This document shows, piece by piece, positions 1-6,744 of a stretch of DNA of 7,852 bases. The notes under the pieces are model-generated. The model ran no database searches. It worked only from the letters and a program-made list of their open reading frames with translations, and was not told the origin of the DNA. This DNA is from Mariprofundaceae bacterium (GTDB lineage: Bacteria > Pseudomonadota > Zetaproteobacteria > Mariprofundales > Mariprofundaceae): the NCBI GenBank assembly GCA_015488125.1, contig WFOJ01000025.1:1-7852 (forward strand), given 5' to 3'. The translations under genes and the position numbers were made by a program. The number at the start of each line of letters is the position of its first letter. The stretch's first letter is position 1.

Positions 1-2
1 CG

Positions 3-305
3 ACTGCCATGCAATATTTGCAGGAGATCATGGATATTTGGCAGCAAGGCAGTTGCCGTCCGCTGCCTGTTTTTCCCAAAACAAGCTGGGCCTGGGTGAA
101 TACCGAAGCGGGTGAAAAACGGCAGAAGGCTGCCGCTGCCGCATGGTATGGCTCATCCTGGCAGGGCGCACCCGGTGGCGAATGCGATGATGACTACGCC
201 TTGTTATGCATGCGTGGCATTCAGCAGCCGCCGTGGCAAGTGGATGATTTTATCCGTTTCAGCGAAGGCCTGTACGGGCCTGTTGCAAAGGTAGCAGCAG
301 TATGA
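3..305 (+). CDS. recC: RecC (exodeoxyribonuclease V gamma subunit), C-terminal part only
   Basis: This is the last 100 or so codons of an open frame that enters from the left edge; the Met at position 9 is internal, not a start. RecC is the non-catalytic subunit of the RecBCD helicase/nuclease; it splits the duplex and recognises Chi. The visible tail has a PLPVFPKTSWAWV segment, similar to what I recall of RecC C-terminal domains, and ends in a FIRFSEGLYGPV stretch. The call rests mainly on this tail plus the immediate overlap with recB: the stop TGA (303-305) shares bases with the recB ATG (302-304), an ATGA junction typical of coupled translation. Only about a tenth of the protein is visible, so domain completeness cannot be judged. 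Confidence 0.8.
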   Translation, partial: TAMQYLQEIMDIWQQGSCRPLPVFPKTSWAWVNTEAGEKRQKAAAAAWYGSSWQGAPGGECDDDYALLCMRGIQQPPWQVDDFIRFSEGLYGPVAKVAAV

Positions 306-3300
306 AGGAACTGACCGCGAAAGCATGTTTGGCATTGCCGTTGCAGGGCCGGACGCTGATTGAAGCCAGCGCCGGCACGGGCAAGACCTATACCATTGGC
401 AACCTTTACTTACGGATGATCAGCGAAGGCTGGTTGGTACCGCAAATTCTTGTCGTCACCTTTACGGTGGCGGCGACAGATGAGCTTCGGGGGCGTATCC
501 GTCAGCGTCTGCATGAAGCCTTGCGTCTGCTGGAACACGATGACGGTGAAGCCCCTGATCCTTTTTTACAACTGTGGCAACAGGCGGTGGCGGATAAGGC
601 GCGAACCATGCTTCGCTTGCGGCTGGCGCTGCGCAGCATGGATGAAGCGGCGATTGATACCATTCATGCGTTTTGTCAGCGGGCGCTGGGTGAGCATGCC
701 TTCCACAGCCGACAACGTTTTGATAATGAAATGCTGAGCGATGATGCGCCGCTCTGGCAGCAGGCCGTGTATGATTGGTGGCGCAGCCATGTGTACCCCA
801 TGGATGAAACAGATGCTGCCTTGCTGCATCGCGTGTGTCCGGATGTCAGCGCCCTGCAGGTGCTAATGGCAGACTTGCATGATCAGACGGTTGCCCTGCT
901 GCCCGCTGCGACGGAATCTATGGCCGAAGTGCTGGCTGATTGGCGTGATCTGGAAGCATCATGGCAATCGCTGGCCCAAACGTGGCAGGCAAGTGGCGAG
1001 GCGCTGTACGCGATGCTTCGTGACTCCAAGGCCCTTGCCCGCCGGGCTGGCACGTACAAGATCGAGTCTCTGATCGTACATCGGCAGGCGTGGGATGCGT
1101 ATTTTGCTGAAGGCAGGTGGTGGCAGTGGCCGGATTGCCTGCGCTTGCTGACCGCTGCATCGCTGGAAAAACACAGCAAAAAGCGTCAAACAGGCTGCGA
1201 TTCGGCGCTGAATCATGCGTTTTTTCGTGACCTTGAAACCTGGCTTGGGCAGGCAGAGGCGATTATTCAACGTTTTGGCGTAGCGCTGGCGCACGATGTG
1301 CGCCACAGCGTCAATCAGCAGGTGGAACATGCCAAGCAACAGCAGGGCGTGATGAGCTTTCACGATCAGTTGCAGCGCCTGTATCAGGCATTAGACGATG
1401 ATGAGACGCTGGCCAGCAAGCTGCAACAACGCTTTCCATTGGCCATGATTGATGAGTTTCAGGATACCGACAGCCTGCAATACCGGATTTTCTGCCGGAT
1501 TTATCAGCCGCATCATTGCATGATGATGATTGGCGATCCCAAGCAAGCGATTTACGCTTTTCGGGGCGGCGATATTTTTACCTATCTGCACGCTGCCAGC
1601 GATGCCGCACAACGCTGGACACTGGCCACCAACTGGCGCTCGCGGCCAGAGGTGGTGGCGGCGGTGAATCATTTGTTTGCCCGGGAGCGGGCCTTTGTCA
1701 TGGATGGTATTGCCTTTCATCCGGTGGCTGCTTCGACCAAAGCGGTGGCCGCCCTGCAGCGCGGCGGCGAGACAGTGGCTGCGGTACGCGCCTGGCGCAT
1801 TCCTCCTGATGCCAGTGGCAAGGGGCAGACAAAAAGCCGGGTTGGCGACGTGGTGTTTCAGCACGTTGCCAACGATATTGCGCAGTTATTATCCGAAGCA
1901 GCTATCGGTGAGGCGATACTGGGCGACAGGCCGGTGCAGGCTGATGATATTGCCGTGCTGGTGCATACCCATGCGCAGGCTGAAGTCATGCAGCAGGCAT
2001 TACGTGCCAACGGCGTGGCTTCGGCACTGGCTGGGCGTGGCGATGTCTGGCAAAGCGATGAGGCCAGAGGGCTGAGACAATTATTGCAGGCTGTTGCCGA
2101 ACCTGCCAACCCGGATCGCTGTCGGCTGGCGCTGGCCAGCGAACTGCTCGGGCTGGATGCGGCGACCATGGCCGCCATTCAGCAACAGCCGGATCGCTGG
2201 CACGACTGGACGGCAAGCCTTGCGCGTTTGCATACCCTGTGGCAGCAGCAGGGTTTTATGGCCATGTTTCAGCAGATGTTGCACACACTGGGGGTTGCCG
2301 GGCATCTGGCAACCAGCGAACAGGCGGAACGTCGCCTGACCAATGTGTTGCACCTTGGGGAACTGCTGCTGGCTGCTGAACGCCACAGCAACAGCATGGC
2401 GGACGTGCTGCATGGCTTTGATGCACCGGAGCCATCCGGGGAGAAGGAGCTGCGGCTGGAAAGCGATGGCCAGCTGGTGCGTATTGTGACCATTCATGCC
2501 AGCAAGGGGCTGGAATATCCGATTGTGTATTTGCCGACGCTGTGGCATGGCTCGTCTGAACGTAAGGGTAACAGACTGATCTTTCAGCACCGCAGGCGGC
2601 AACAACGCTGCTGCGATCTGGCACATATGGCAGAACACAGGCGATGGGCTGAGGAAGAGGCGCTTGCCGAACAGGTTCGGTTGCTGTATGTGGCCCTGAC
2701 ACGGGCGCAAAGCCATATGGTGCTGGTGCATGGCGCGGTGGGCAAAGGCGAGACGTTTAAGCGCAGCGCGGCGTACTATTTATGGCCGGATGGCATGCAT
2801 CACGAACATATTGAAGAACAGGAATTAAGCATGGAAATCGTGGCACCACTGGCGCTGGTGCAACCAGTTGCGTCGGCGGAGTCAACGGCATCCCACTGCC
2901 CCCGCTTTACACGCGATCTTTCCGTTCTCTGGCAGGTCAGCAGTTTTACGGCCATGACGCGCCACCTTGGGCGTACAACGGTGGCTGCGCCGCAGGCGGA
3001 TGATCCGTGGGCCAGTGTGCCAGCAGGTGCAGCCAGCGGTGTGTTGTTGCACGGGCTGCTGGAGAAACTGGATTTTACGCAGCCTGTGCCGGAACAGTTA
3101 GGTGAACGGCTGGTATGGCAGTTGCGTCGGGTAGGCATGGATGAGCAACTGGCACCACTGATCTGTCGCTGGCTGGATGATGTGTGTCATGCGCCCCTGC
3201 ACGCTGATGGCTGGACGCTGGCTGATGTGCCTGCCGGACAAGACTTACGGGAAATGAGCTTTGACATGCCCCTGCCGGGGCTGGACGTGGCGCAACTGGA

Positions 3301-3706
3301 TGCCTGTTTGCAGCAGCATGCCGGTGCGTCGCTGCCGCCATTGCAGCAGCAAACGTTGCGCGGTTACGTCACCGGCAGTGTTGATCTGCTGTTGTGCATG
3401 GATGGTCGCTATTATGTGGTGGATTACAAAAGCAACCGGCTGCATGATTACAGTCCATGCAGCCTGCGCCAGTCCATGCACGAGCATCGTTATGATGTAC
3501 AGGCGCTGATTTACACGCTGGCCGTTCACCGCTTTTTGCAGCATTGCTTACCGGATTATGATTACGACCGCCACATGGGTGGTGTCCGCTATCTGTATTT
3601 ACGCGGCATGCGGCGGCATCATATGCAGGGTGTGTATGTCGATCGTTTTGATCGCGCCTTCATTGATGCCTGCGCGCAGATGTTGTCGCCGAGCAAGGCG
3701 GGTTAA
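302..3706 (+). CDS. recB: RecB, exodeoxyribonuclease V beta subunit (UvrD-like helicase plus nuclease)
   Basis: RecB is the 3'-5' helicase and only nuclease of RecBCD, which resects double-strand breaks for RecA loading. The 1134-residue frame is close to the 1180 of E. coli RecB. SF1A motifs are in order: Walker A EASAGTGKT (21-29, Lys28); motif Ia VVTFTVAATDEL; Walker B IDEFQDTD (Asp384, Glu385); motif III IGDPKQAIYAFRGGD (about 410-424); motif IV TNWRS (443-447); motif V TIHASKGLEYP (730-740); motif VI LLYVALTRA (about 794-802). The C-terminal nuclease domain keeps His917, Asp1028 (GSVDLL), Asp1041 and Lys1043 (VVDYKSN) and a YDVQALIY motif with Gln1067 and Tyr1071, so both activities look intact. 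The start at 302 overlaps the recC stop; the Shine-Dalgarno is weak (AGG near 290), which suits coupling. recD, often the next gene, is absent. Confidence 0.97.
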   Translation: MKELTAKACLALPLQGRTLIEASAGTGKTYTIGNLYLRMISEGWLVPQILVVTFTVAATDELRGRIRQRLHEALRLLEHDDGEAPDPFLQLWQQAVADKARTMLRLRLALRSMDEAAIDTIHAFCQRALGEHAFHSRQRFDNEMLSDDAPLWQQAVYDWWRSHVYPMDETDAALLHRVCPDVSALQVLMADLHDQTVALLPAATESMAEVLADWRDLEASWQSLAQTWQASGEALYAMLRDSKALARRAGTYKIESLIVHRQAWDAYFAEGRWWQWPDCLRLLTAASLEKHSKKRQTGCDSALNHAFFRDLETWLGQAEAIIQRFGVALAHDVRHSVNQQVEHAKQQQGVMSFHDQLQRLYQALDDDETLASKLQQRFPLAMIDEFQDTDSLQYRIFCRIYQPHHCMMMIGDPKQAIYAFRGGDIFTYLHAASDAAQRWTLATNWRSRPEVVAAVNHLFARERAFVMDGIAFHPVAASTKAVAALQRGGETVAAVRAWRIPPDASGKGQTKSRVGDVVFQHVANDIAQLLSEAAIGEAILGDRPVQADDIAVLVHTHAQAEVMQQALRANGVASALAGRGDVWQSDEARGLRQLLQAVAEPANPDRCRLALASELLGLDAATMAAIQQQPDRWHDWTASLARLHTLWQQQGFMAMFQQMLHTLGVAGHLATSEQAERRLTNVLHLGELLLAAERHSNSMADVLHGFDAPEPSGEKELRLESDGQLVRIVTIHASKGLEYPIVYLPTLWHGSSERKGNRLIFQHRRRQQRCCDLAHMAEHRRWAEEEALAEQVRLLYVALTRAQSHMVLVHGAVGKGETFKRSAAYYLWPDGMHHEHIEEQELSMEIVAPLALVQPVASAESTASHCPRFTRDLSVLWQVSSFTAMTRHLGRTTVAAPQADDPWASVPAGAASGVLLHGLLEKLDFTQPVPEQLGERLVWQLRRVGMDEQLAPLICRWLDDVCHAPLHADGWTLADVPAGQDLREMSFDMPLPGLDVAQLDACLQQHAGASLPPLQQQTLRGYVTGSVDLLLCMDGRYYVVDYKSNRLHDYSPCSLRQSMHEHRYDVQALIYTLAVHRFLQHCLPDYDYDRHMGGVRYLYLRGMRRHHMQGVYVDRFDRAFIDACAQMLSPSKAG

Positions 3707-3780
3707 ACAAGCTGTTTCGGGTGGCAGTCGTTTGGCGCTGGCTGCATGATAACTTGCTGATCAGTATGCCTTAGCTGATA
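3707..3780. other. Short spacer between recB and the inserted element, no recD start
   Basis: Seventy-four bases with no supportable gene. One frame (from about 3709) reads through without an early stop to a TAG near 3768, but it has no start codon and no recognisable RecD motif, so I do not call a recD remnant. No GC-rich hairpin followed by a T run is seen that would be a clear recB terminator. Confidence 0.6.
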
Positions 3781-3801
3781 CCAGGAGTCTGTCGGACTTT
3801 G
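3781..3801 (+). repeat. Left terminal inverted repeat of the element
   Basis: Twenty-one bases that are the exact reverse complement of 3927-3947. Past this point the two arms still resemble each other with a one-base gap (GATCAATC against GGCAATC). Read rightwards from AGG at 3783, the frame gives a peptide starting RSLSDF and stays open for about two dozen codons before a stop. Confidence 0.85.
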
Positions 3802-3906
3802 ATCAATCTACTACGAAAAAGCGGATATTGGCCAAATTTTCGCCCTGTCTTTGTTAAATAGTGCTGCTATTCGCCGCAAACAGGTCGTATATTTGACTCA
3901 ATCCCG

Positions 3907-6222
3907 CTATTTCTCGTGACGATTGCCAAAGTCCGACAGACTCCTGGCCTGCGCATCATCCTCCAGTTGCATCGACCATTTGCAGGATTCGTTGACGCAT
4001 ACCAGCTCGGTGCCCCGGCGTTTGGTGGTCTTTTTGGTGACGAAGGGAGCACCGCATGCCGGGCAGGGCTGCGCCACGGGTGGATTCCACAGGGCGTTCT
4101 TGCATTTCGGATAGCCTGAGCAGGAATAGAAAATCTTGCCGCGCCGTGATTTCTTCTCCAGAAACGTGCCCTTGTTGCAGGAAGGGCAGGGCACGCCTGT
4201 ATCCCTGGGTTTTTCCATGGGTTGGATGTTTTTGCAGTCAGGGTAGGCCGAGCAGCCGAGAAATTTACCGTAGCGGCCTTGTTTGATGGCCATGGGCGCG
4301 CCGCACTTGTCGCATTTCTGGTCGCTGAGTTCGGGTTCCTGCTGTTTTTTCTCTTCGCCTTCGCCATTGATGGGACGGGCGTTGCGGCATTCAGGGTAGC
4401 CGGTGCAGGCGAGAAATTTGCCATAGCGACCAAGCTTGATGGCCATCGGCTTGCCGCATTTTTCGCAGACTTCATCGGTTTCCGTGTGCGTTACGTCCGA
4501 GCGGCTGACGTGTTCCATGGTGTGGTCGATTTTTTCCTTGAACGGTGTCCAGAATTGCCGCAACAGCGGCTTCCATGCCTGCTCGCCACGAGCGACGGCA
4601 TCCAGTTTGTCTTCAATGTTGGCAGTAAAGCTGGTATCGACAATATCACCAAAATAACGGCTCAGGAAACCGTTGACAATTTCCCCGACTTCGGTGGGCA
4701 CAAAACGTTTGCGCTCCATTTCCACATATTTGCGTTCACGCAGCACATTAAGAATCGAGGCGTAGGTTGACGGGCGGCCAATGCCGTGGCTTTCCAGTTC
4801 CTTGACCAGCGTCGCTTCGGAAAAGCGCGGTTTAGGCTCGGTGAAATGCTGTTTGGGTGTAACGCCGTCGATGTTCACCACCTCACCCACGGTCAGCTCT
4901 GGCAGCAGGCCCTGCTCTTCTTTTTTCTGTGGTTCATCGCTGCCCTCGATGTAAAGGGTACGGAAACCGGGAAACACCAGCGTGGAACCAGTGGCCCGCA
5001 GCGTCAGCTGGTCGCCCTCGATGTCAGCGCGCACCTGGTCGAGCAGGGCAGGGGCCATTTGCGTGGCCAGTGAGCGTTTCCAGATCAGTTCATACAAGCG
5101 CCCGGCATCCGCATCCAGCATGGCTTTGACTTTATCCGGCGTGCGGTGCACGGAGGTCGGACGAATGGCTTCATGCGCTTCCTGCGCATTCTTGCTTTTT
5201 GTTTTGAAGCGGCGCGCCTGGCGTGGCAGATACGCCGGTTCAAAGTGCGCGCCGATAAATGTGCGCATTTCGGCAATCGCTTCTTCAGAAAGCGAGACGG
5301 AATCGGTACGCATATAGGTGATCAGGCCCACGCGTTCGCCATCAATATCGACCCCTTCATATAGTCCCTGTGCCAGTTGCATGGTTTTGCGTGCTGTAAA
5401 GCCCAGTTTGCGGGAGGCTTCCATTTGCAGGGTGGAGGTGATGAACGGCGGTGCAGGCTGTTGGCGCACTTGTTTTTTCTCAATATTGGCTACCTGAAAA
5501 TGCGCCTGCTCAATGCGCCTGGCCATGGCGCGGGCGCTGCTGCTGTCGCTTAGCGCAAATTTGCTCAGTGTTTTGCCTTGTTCGGCATGCAGCTGGGCCT
5601 GGAATGCGCCATGGGCGGTCGTGCAATCGCTGTGCACCGTCCAGTATTCACGCGGTTTAAATTCGCGAATATGCGCTTCACGCTCGCAGATCAGGCGCAA
5701 GGCTACTGATTGCACACGGCCAGCGGACAGCCCGCTGCGAATTTTGCGCCATAACAGCGGCGAAAGCGTAAAGCCAACCAGATAATCCAGGGCGCTGCGT
5801 GCCTGCTGGGCATCGACCAGTGGCATATTGATGTGGGAAGGATGTTCGATTGCATGCGTAATCGCCTGACGGGTGATTTCGTGAAAGGTAATGCGCTGCA
5901 CCTGTTTGTTTTTCAGCACGCCGCGTTGTTGCAGTTCTTCGGCGACATGCCAGGCAATGGCTTCACCTTCGCGATCCAGGTCGCTGGCCAGAATCAGCGT
6001 ATCTGCCCGCTGCATGGCTTTGGCGATGGCATCCAGTCGTTTCTTCTTATCTTCAATGACTTCATAAGTGAGAGCAAAATCCCGTTCCGGATCAACCGAG
6101 CCATCTTTTTTGGGGAAGGCGCGGACATGACCGTAGGAAGCCAGTACCTTGTAACCACGTCCCAGATATTTCTCAATGGTTTTTGCCTTGGCGGGTGATT
6201 CCACCACCACAACTGCGCTCAT
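3907..6222 (-). CDS. topA: DNA topoisomerase I (type IA)
   Basis: TopA relaxes negatively supercoiled DNA by passing one strand through a transient nick, balancing gyrase. The 771-residue frame has the Toprim domain at the N-terminus (VVVVESPAKAKTIEKYLG with Glu8; DLDREGEAIAW with Asp81, Asp83, Glu85), the SAGRVQSVALRLICERE segment (166-182), and the catalytic tyrosine in GLITYMRTDS (Tyr303). GIGRPSTYASI (480-490) is also typical. Four zinc-ribbon-like Cys clusters follow, at about 586-612, 637-663, 679-707 and 720-747. It is shorter than the 865-residue E. coli enzyme. The last 12 residues, RSLSDFGNRHEK, and the TAG stop lie within the MITE right end, so the native C-terminus after about residue 759 has been replaced. 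The start at 6222 has a GGGAGG seven bases upstream. It is convergent with recB. Confidence 0.97.
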   Translation of the reverse strand: MSAVVVVESPAKAKTIEKYLGRGYKVLASYGHVRAFPKKDGSVDPERDFALTYEVIEDKKKRLDAIAKAMQRADTLILASDLDREGEAIAWHVAEELQQRGVLKNKQVQRITFHEITRQAITHAIEHPSHINMPLVDAQQARSALDYLVGFTLSPLLWRKIRSGLSAGRVQSVALRLICEREAHIREFKPREYWTVHSDCTTAHGAFQAQLHAEQGKTLSKFALSDSSSARAMARRIEQAHFQVANIEKKQVRQQPAPPFITSTLQMEASRKLGFTARKTMQLAQGLYEGVDIDGERVGLITYMRTDSVSLSEEAIAEMRTFIGAHFEPAYLPRQARRFKTKSKNAQEAHEAIRPTSVHRTPDKVKAMLDADAGRLYELIWKRSLATQMAPALLDQVRADIEGDQLTLRATGSTLVFPGFRTLYIEGSDEPQKKEEQGLLPELTVGEVVNIDGVTPKQHFTEPKPRFSEATLVKELESHGIGRPSTYASILNVLRERKYVEMERKRFVPTEVGEIVNGFLSRYFGDIVDTSFTANIEDKLDAVARGEQAWKPLLRQFWTPFKEKIDHTMEHVSRSDVTHTETDEVCEKCGKPMAIKLGRYGKFLACTGYPECRNARPINGEGEEKKQQEPELSDQKCDKCGAPMAIKQGRYGKFLGCSAYPDCKNIQPMEKPRDTGVPCPSCNKGTFLEKKSRRGKIFYSCSGYPKCKNALWNPPVAQPCPACGAPFVTKKTTKRRGTELVCVNESCKWSMQLEDDAQARSLSDFGNRHEK
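3927..3947 (-). repeat. Right terminal inverted repeat, inside the topA coding frame
   Basis: Exact reverse complement of 3781-3801. On the minus strand it is translated as part of topA and encodes the RSLSDF portion of the TopA tail, in the same reading phase that the left arm would give. A diverged version with three substitutions occurs at 6382-6402. Confidence 0.85.
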
Positions 6223-6229
6223 GCATTGG

Positions 6230-6235
6230 CCTCCC
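6230..6235 (-). promoter_or_regulatory. Shine-Dalgarno of topA
   Basis: On the minus strand this reads GGGAGG, seven bases before the ATG at 6222-6220. It supports the chosen topA start, which also puts the Toprim beta strand right at the N-terminus as is usual in the family. Confidence 0.8.
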
Positions 6236-6315
6236 AGCAGGTTTTGCTTTGATTGCTTGCGCTGCCTGCAAAGAGCAAACAGCGCGGCGAATCCTTAAGG
6301 GACATTTTTTTTTTG
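6236..6315 (-). other. topA leader region with a 10-base A tract
   Basis: Between the topA ribosome binding site and the element remnant there are about 80 bases with no gene. A run of ten T on the plus strand (6305-6314), ten A on the topA strand, is preceded by TTGCAA on that strand. I cannot find a -10 box at good spacing; TTAAGGAT is the nearest and it is poor. The topA promoter probably lies here or in the adjoining remnant, but I cannot place it. Confidence 0.35.
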
Positions 6316-6317
6316 CA

Positions 6318-6349
6318 AACAGAATAATTTGACAGCAGCTCCTCCCGCT
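6318..6349 (+). repeat. Imperfect direct repeat, left copy
   Basis: About 32 bases that align with 7009-7039 at roughly 26 of 33 columns. The strongest block is AGCAGCTCCT followed by CCCGCT, with one extra G in the right copy. The left copy overlaps the element remnant, though its AGCAGCTCCT block is not in the intact element at 3781-3947. Confidence 0.5.
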
Positions 6350-6354
6350 ATTTC

Positions 6355-6382
6355 TTGTGACGATTGCCTTGTGACGATTGCC
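6355..6382 (+). repeat. 14-bp perfect tandem duplication
   Basis: TTGTGACGATTGCC occurs twice head to tail (6355-6368 and 6369-6382). The intact element has a single, nearly identical block (CTCGTGACGATTGCC, 3913-3927), so this is a local duplication within the remnant, consistent with replication slippage. Confidence 0.9.
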
Positions 6383-6427
6383 AAAAATCGACAGACTCCT
6401 GGGAGGTGCTTGTTGGTTACATCAGCC

Positions 6428-6455
6428 TTGACAGTTTTTTTTGTCATGATATTGT
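6428..6455 (+). promoter_or_regulatory. Predicted promoter of the yefM-yoeB operon
   Basis: A consensus -35 TTGACA (6428-6433) is followed after 16 bases by TATTGT (6450-6455), which matches four of six -10 positions. This would give a leader of roughly 20 bases before the ATG at 6481. The -10 overlaps the TGTACA palindrome, the arrangement expected for autorepression. The -35 also forms an inverted repeat TGACA/TGTCA (6429-6433 and 6442-6446) around a T run. Confidence 0.6.
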
Positions 6456-6459
6456 ACAA
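6452..6459 (+). promoter_or_regulatory. Putative antitoxin operator, TTGTACAA palindrome
   Basis: An 8-bp perfect palindrome with a TGTACA core (6453-6458). E. coli YefM and the YefM-YoeB complex bind palindromes with a TGTACA core in their own promoter, so finding it here over the -10 box fits the family assignment of the gene downstream. Only one perfect core is seen; the TTGTCA near 6441-6446, about 12 bases upstream, could be a degenerate second site. Confidence 0.55.
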
Positions 6460-6468
6460 CTTTTCTGT

Positions 6469-6473
6469 GGAGG
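6469..6473 (+). promoter_or_regulatory. Shine-Dalgarno of the antitoxin gene
   Basis: GGAGG with a seven-base spacer to the ATG at 6481. The other ATG at 6476 is only two bases from it and opens a frame of just two codons, so the site decides for 6481. Confidence 0.8.
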
Positions 6474-6480
6474 TTATGAG

Positions 6481-6744
6481 ATGAATACCGTTAGCTATTC
6501 AGAAGCGCGTAATAATCTGAAACGGATCTGCGATCAGACGCAGGCCAGCCATGAAGTGACGCGCATTATCCGAAAAAATGGTGATATGGTTCTTCTTGCT
6601 GCAGAGGACTGGGCTTCGATCGAAGAGACGTTGCAACTGGTGGATATACCTGGTGCTGTGGAGAGAATTCTGGCAGCAGATGATTACCAGCCTTTGGATG
6701 ACATCAGTGTGAGTGCTTTGTCCAGGCAAATAAATAATGGATGA
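6481..6744 (+). CDS. yefM: YefM/Phd-family antitoxin
   Basis: Predicted antitoxin of a type II toxin-antitoxin pair: it binds and neutralises the toxin encoded next and represses the operon with it. The 87-residue protein opens with MNTVSYSEARNNLK, matching the MRTISYSEARQNL start of E. coli YefM, the N-terminal DNA-binding and dimerisation fold. The middle holds IIRKNGDMVLLAAEDWASIEET (about 35-56), corresponding to the ITRQNGEAAVLMSLEEYNSLEET region of YefM, and the last 30 residues are acidic and likely disordered, the toxin-wrapping part. The frame is open back to about 6364, but the GGAGG, the promoter position and family homology all point to 6481. Its last eight bases overlap the toxin gene, so the two are translationally coupled. 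Confidence 0.9.
   Translation: MNTVSYSEARNNLKRICDQTQASHEVTRIIRKNGDMVLLAAEDWASIEETLQLVDIPGAVERILAADDYQPLDDISVSALSRQINNG

Larger units (their letters stand above)
3781..3947 (+). mobile_element. Candidate MITE (non-autonomous inverted-repeat element), complete copy
   Basis: A 167-bp segment is bounded by perfect 21-bp terminal inverted repeats (3781-3801 and 3927-3947) beginning CCAGGAGTCTGTCGG. It encodes no transposase. The interior is structured: CGAAAA (3814-3819) pairs with TTTTCG (3837-3842) around a TTGGCCAA palindrome (3828-3835); AATAG (3857-3861) pairs with CTATT (3867-3871); and an outer imperfect stem joins CCTGTCTTTG (3844-3853) to CAAACAGG (about 3877-3884). A second, partial copy of the right half lies at about 6316-6402, which shows this is a repeat family. 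No convincing target-site duplication is seen at either edge. It sits exactly where recB and topA converge, and its right end supplies the topA stop codon. The parent insertion sequence is not in the window and I cannot name its family. Confidence 0.75.
6316..6402 (+). mobile_element. Diverged partial copy of the MITE (right half only)
   Basis: This stretch matches the right half of the 3781-3947 element in the same orientation. Shared blocks in order are GCAAACAG, ATTTGAC, TCCCGCTATTTCT, GTGACGATTGCC, and the terminal arm GACAGACTCCTGG. The terminal arm differs from the intact copy at three positions. A 14-base block is duplicated in tandem. No left terminal repeat is found, so the copy is truncated or decayed on the topA side. 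It separates topA from the toxin-antitoxin operon, and any divergent promoters must lie in or beside it. Confidence 0.7.

Noticed and set aside
1391..1864. 157-codon minus-strand frame opposite recB
   Set aside because: Antisense to RecB motifs II to IV, no ribosome site or recognisable domain.
3558..3749. 63-codon plus-strand frame over the recB 3' end
   Set aside because: Out of frame with recB and overlapped by it almost throughout, with Arg/Cys-rich composition typical of a shadow.
3709..3770. Possible recD remnant in the frame after recB
   Set aside because: Short open stretch with no start codon and no residues I recognise from RecD.
4222..4770. 182-codon plus-strand frame opposite topA
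   Set aside because: It lies wholly antisense to well-conserved TopA zinc-ribbon and core sequence; its hydrophobic look follows from the codon bias of topA.
6305..6314. T run as terminator for plus-strand transcription
   Set aside because: No plus-strand gene precedes it and there is no GC-rich stem directly before the run.
6364..6480. N-terminal extension of the antitoxin frame upstream to 6364
   Set aside because: It runs through the element remnant, the promoter and the Shine-Dalgarno, has no ribosome site of its own, and the family start motif MNTVSYSEAR begins at 6481.
6476..6484. Two-codon leader frame (Met-Arg-stop) overlapping the yefM start
   Set aside because: The ATG is only two bases from GGAGG, too close for good initiation; it looks like chance.
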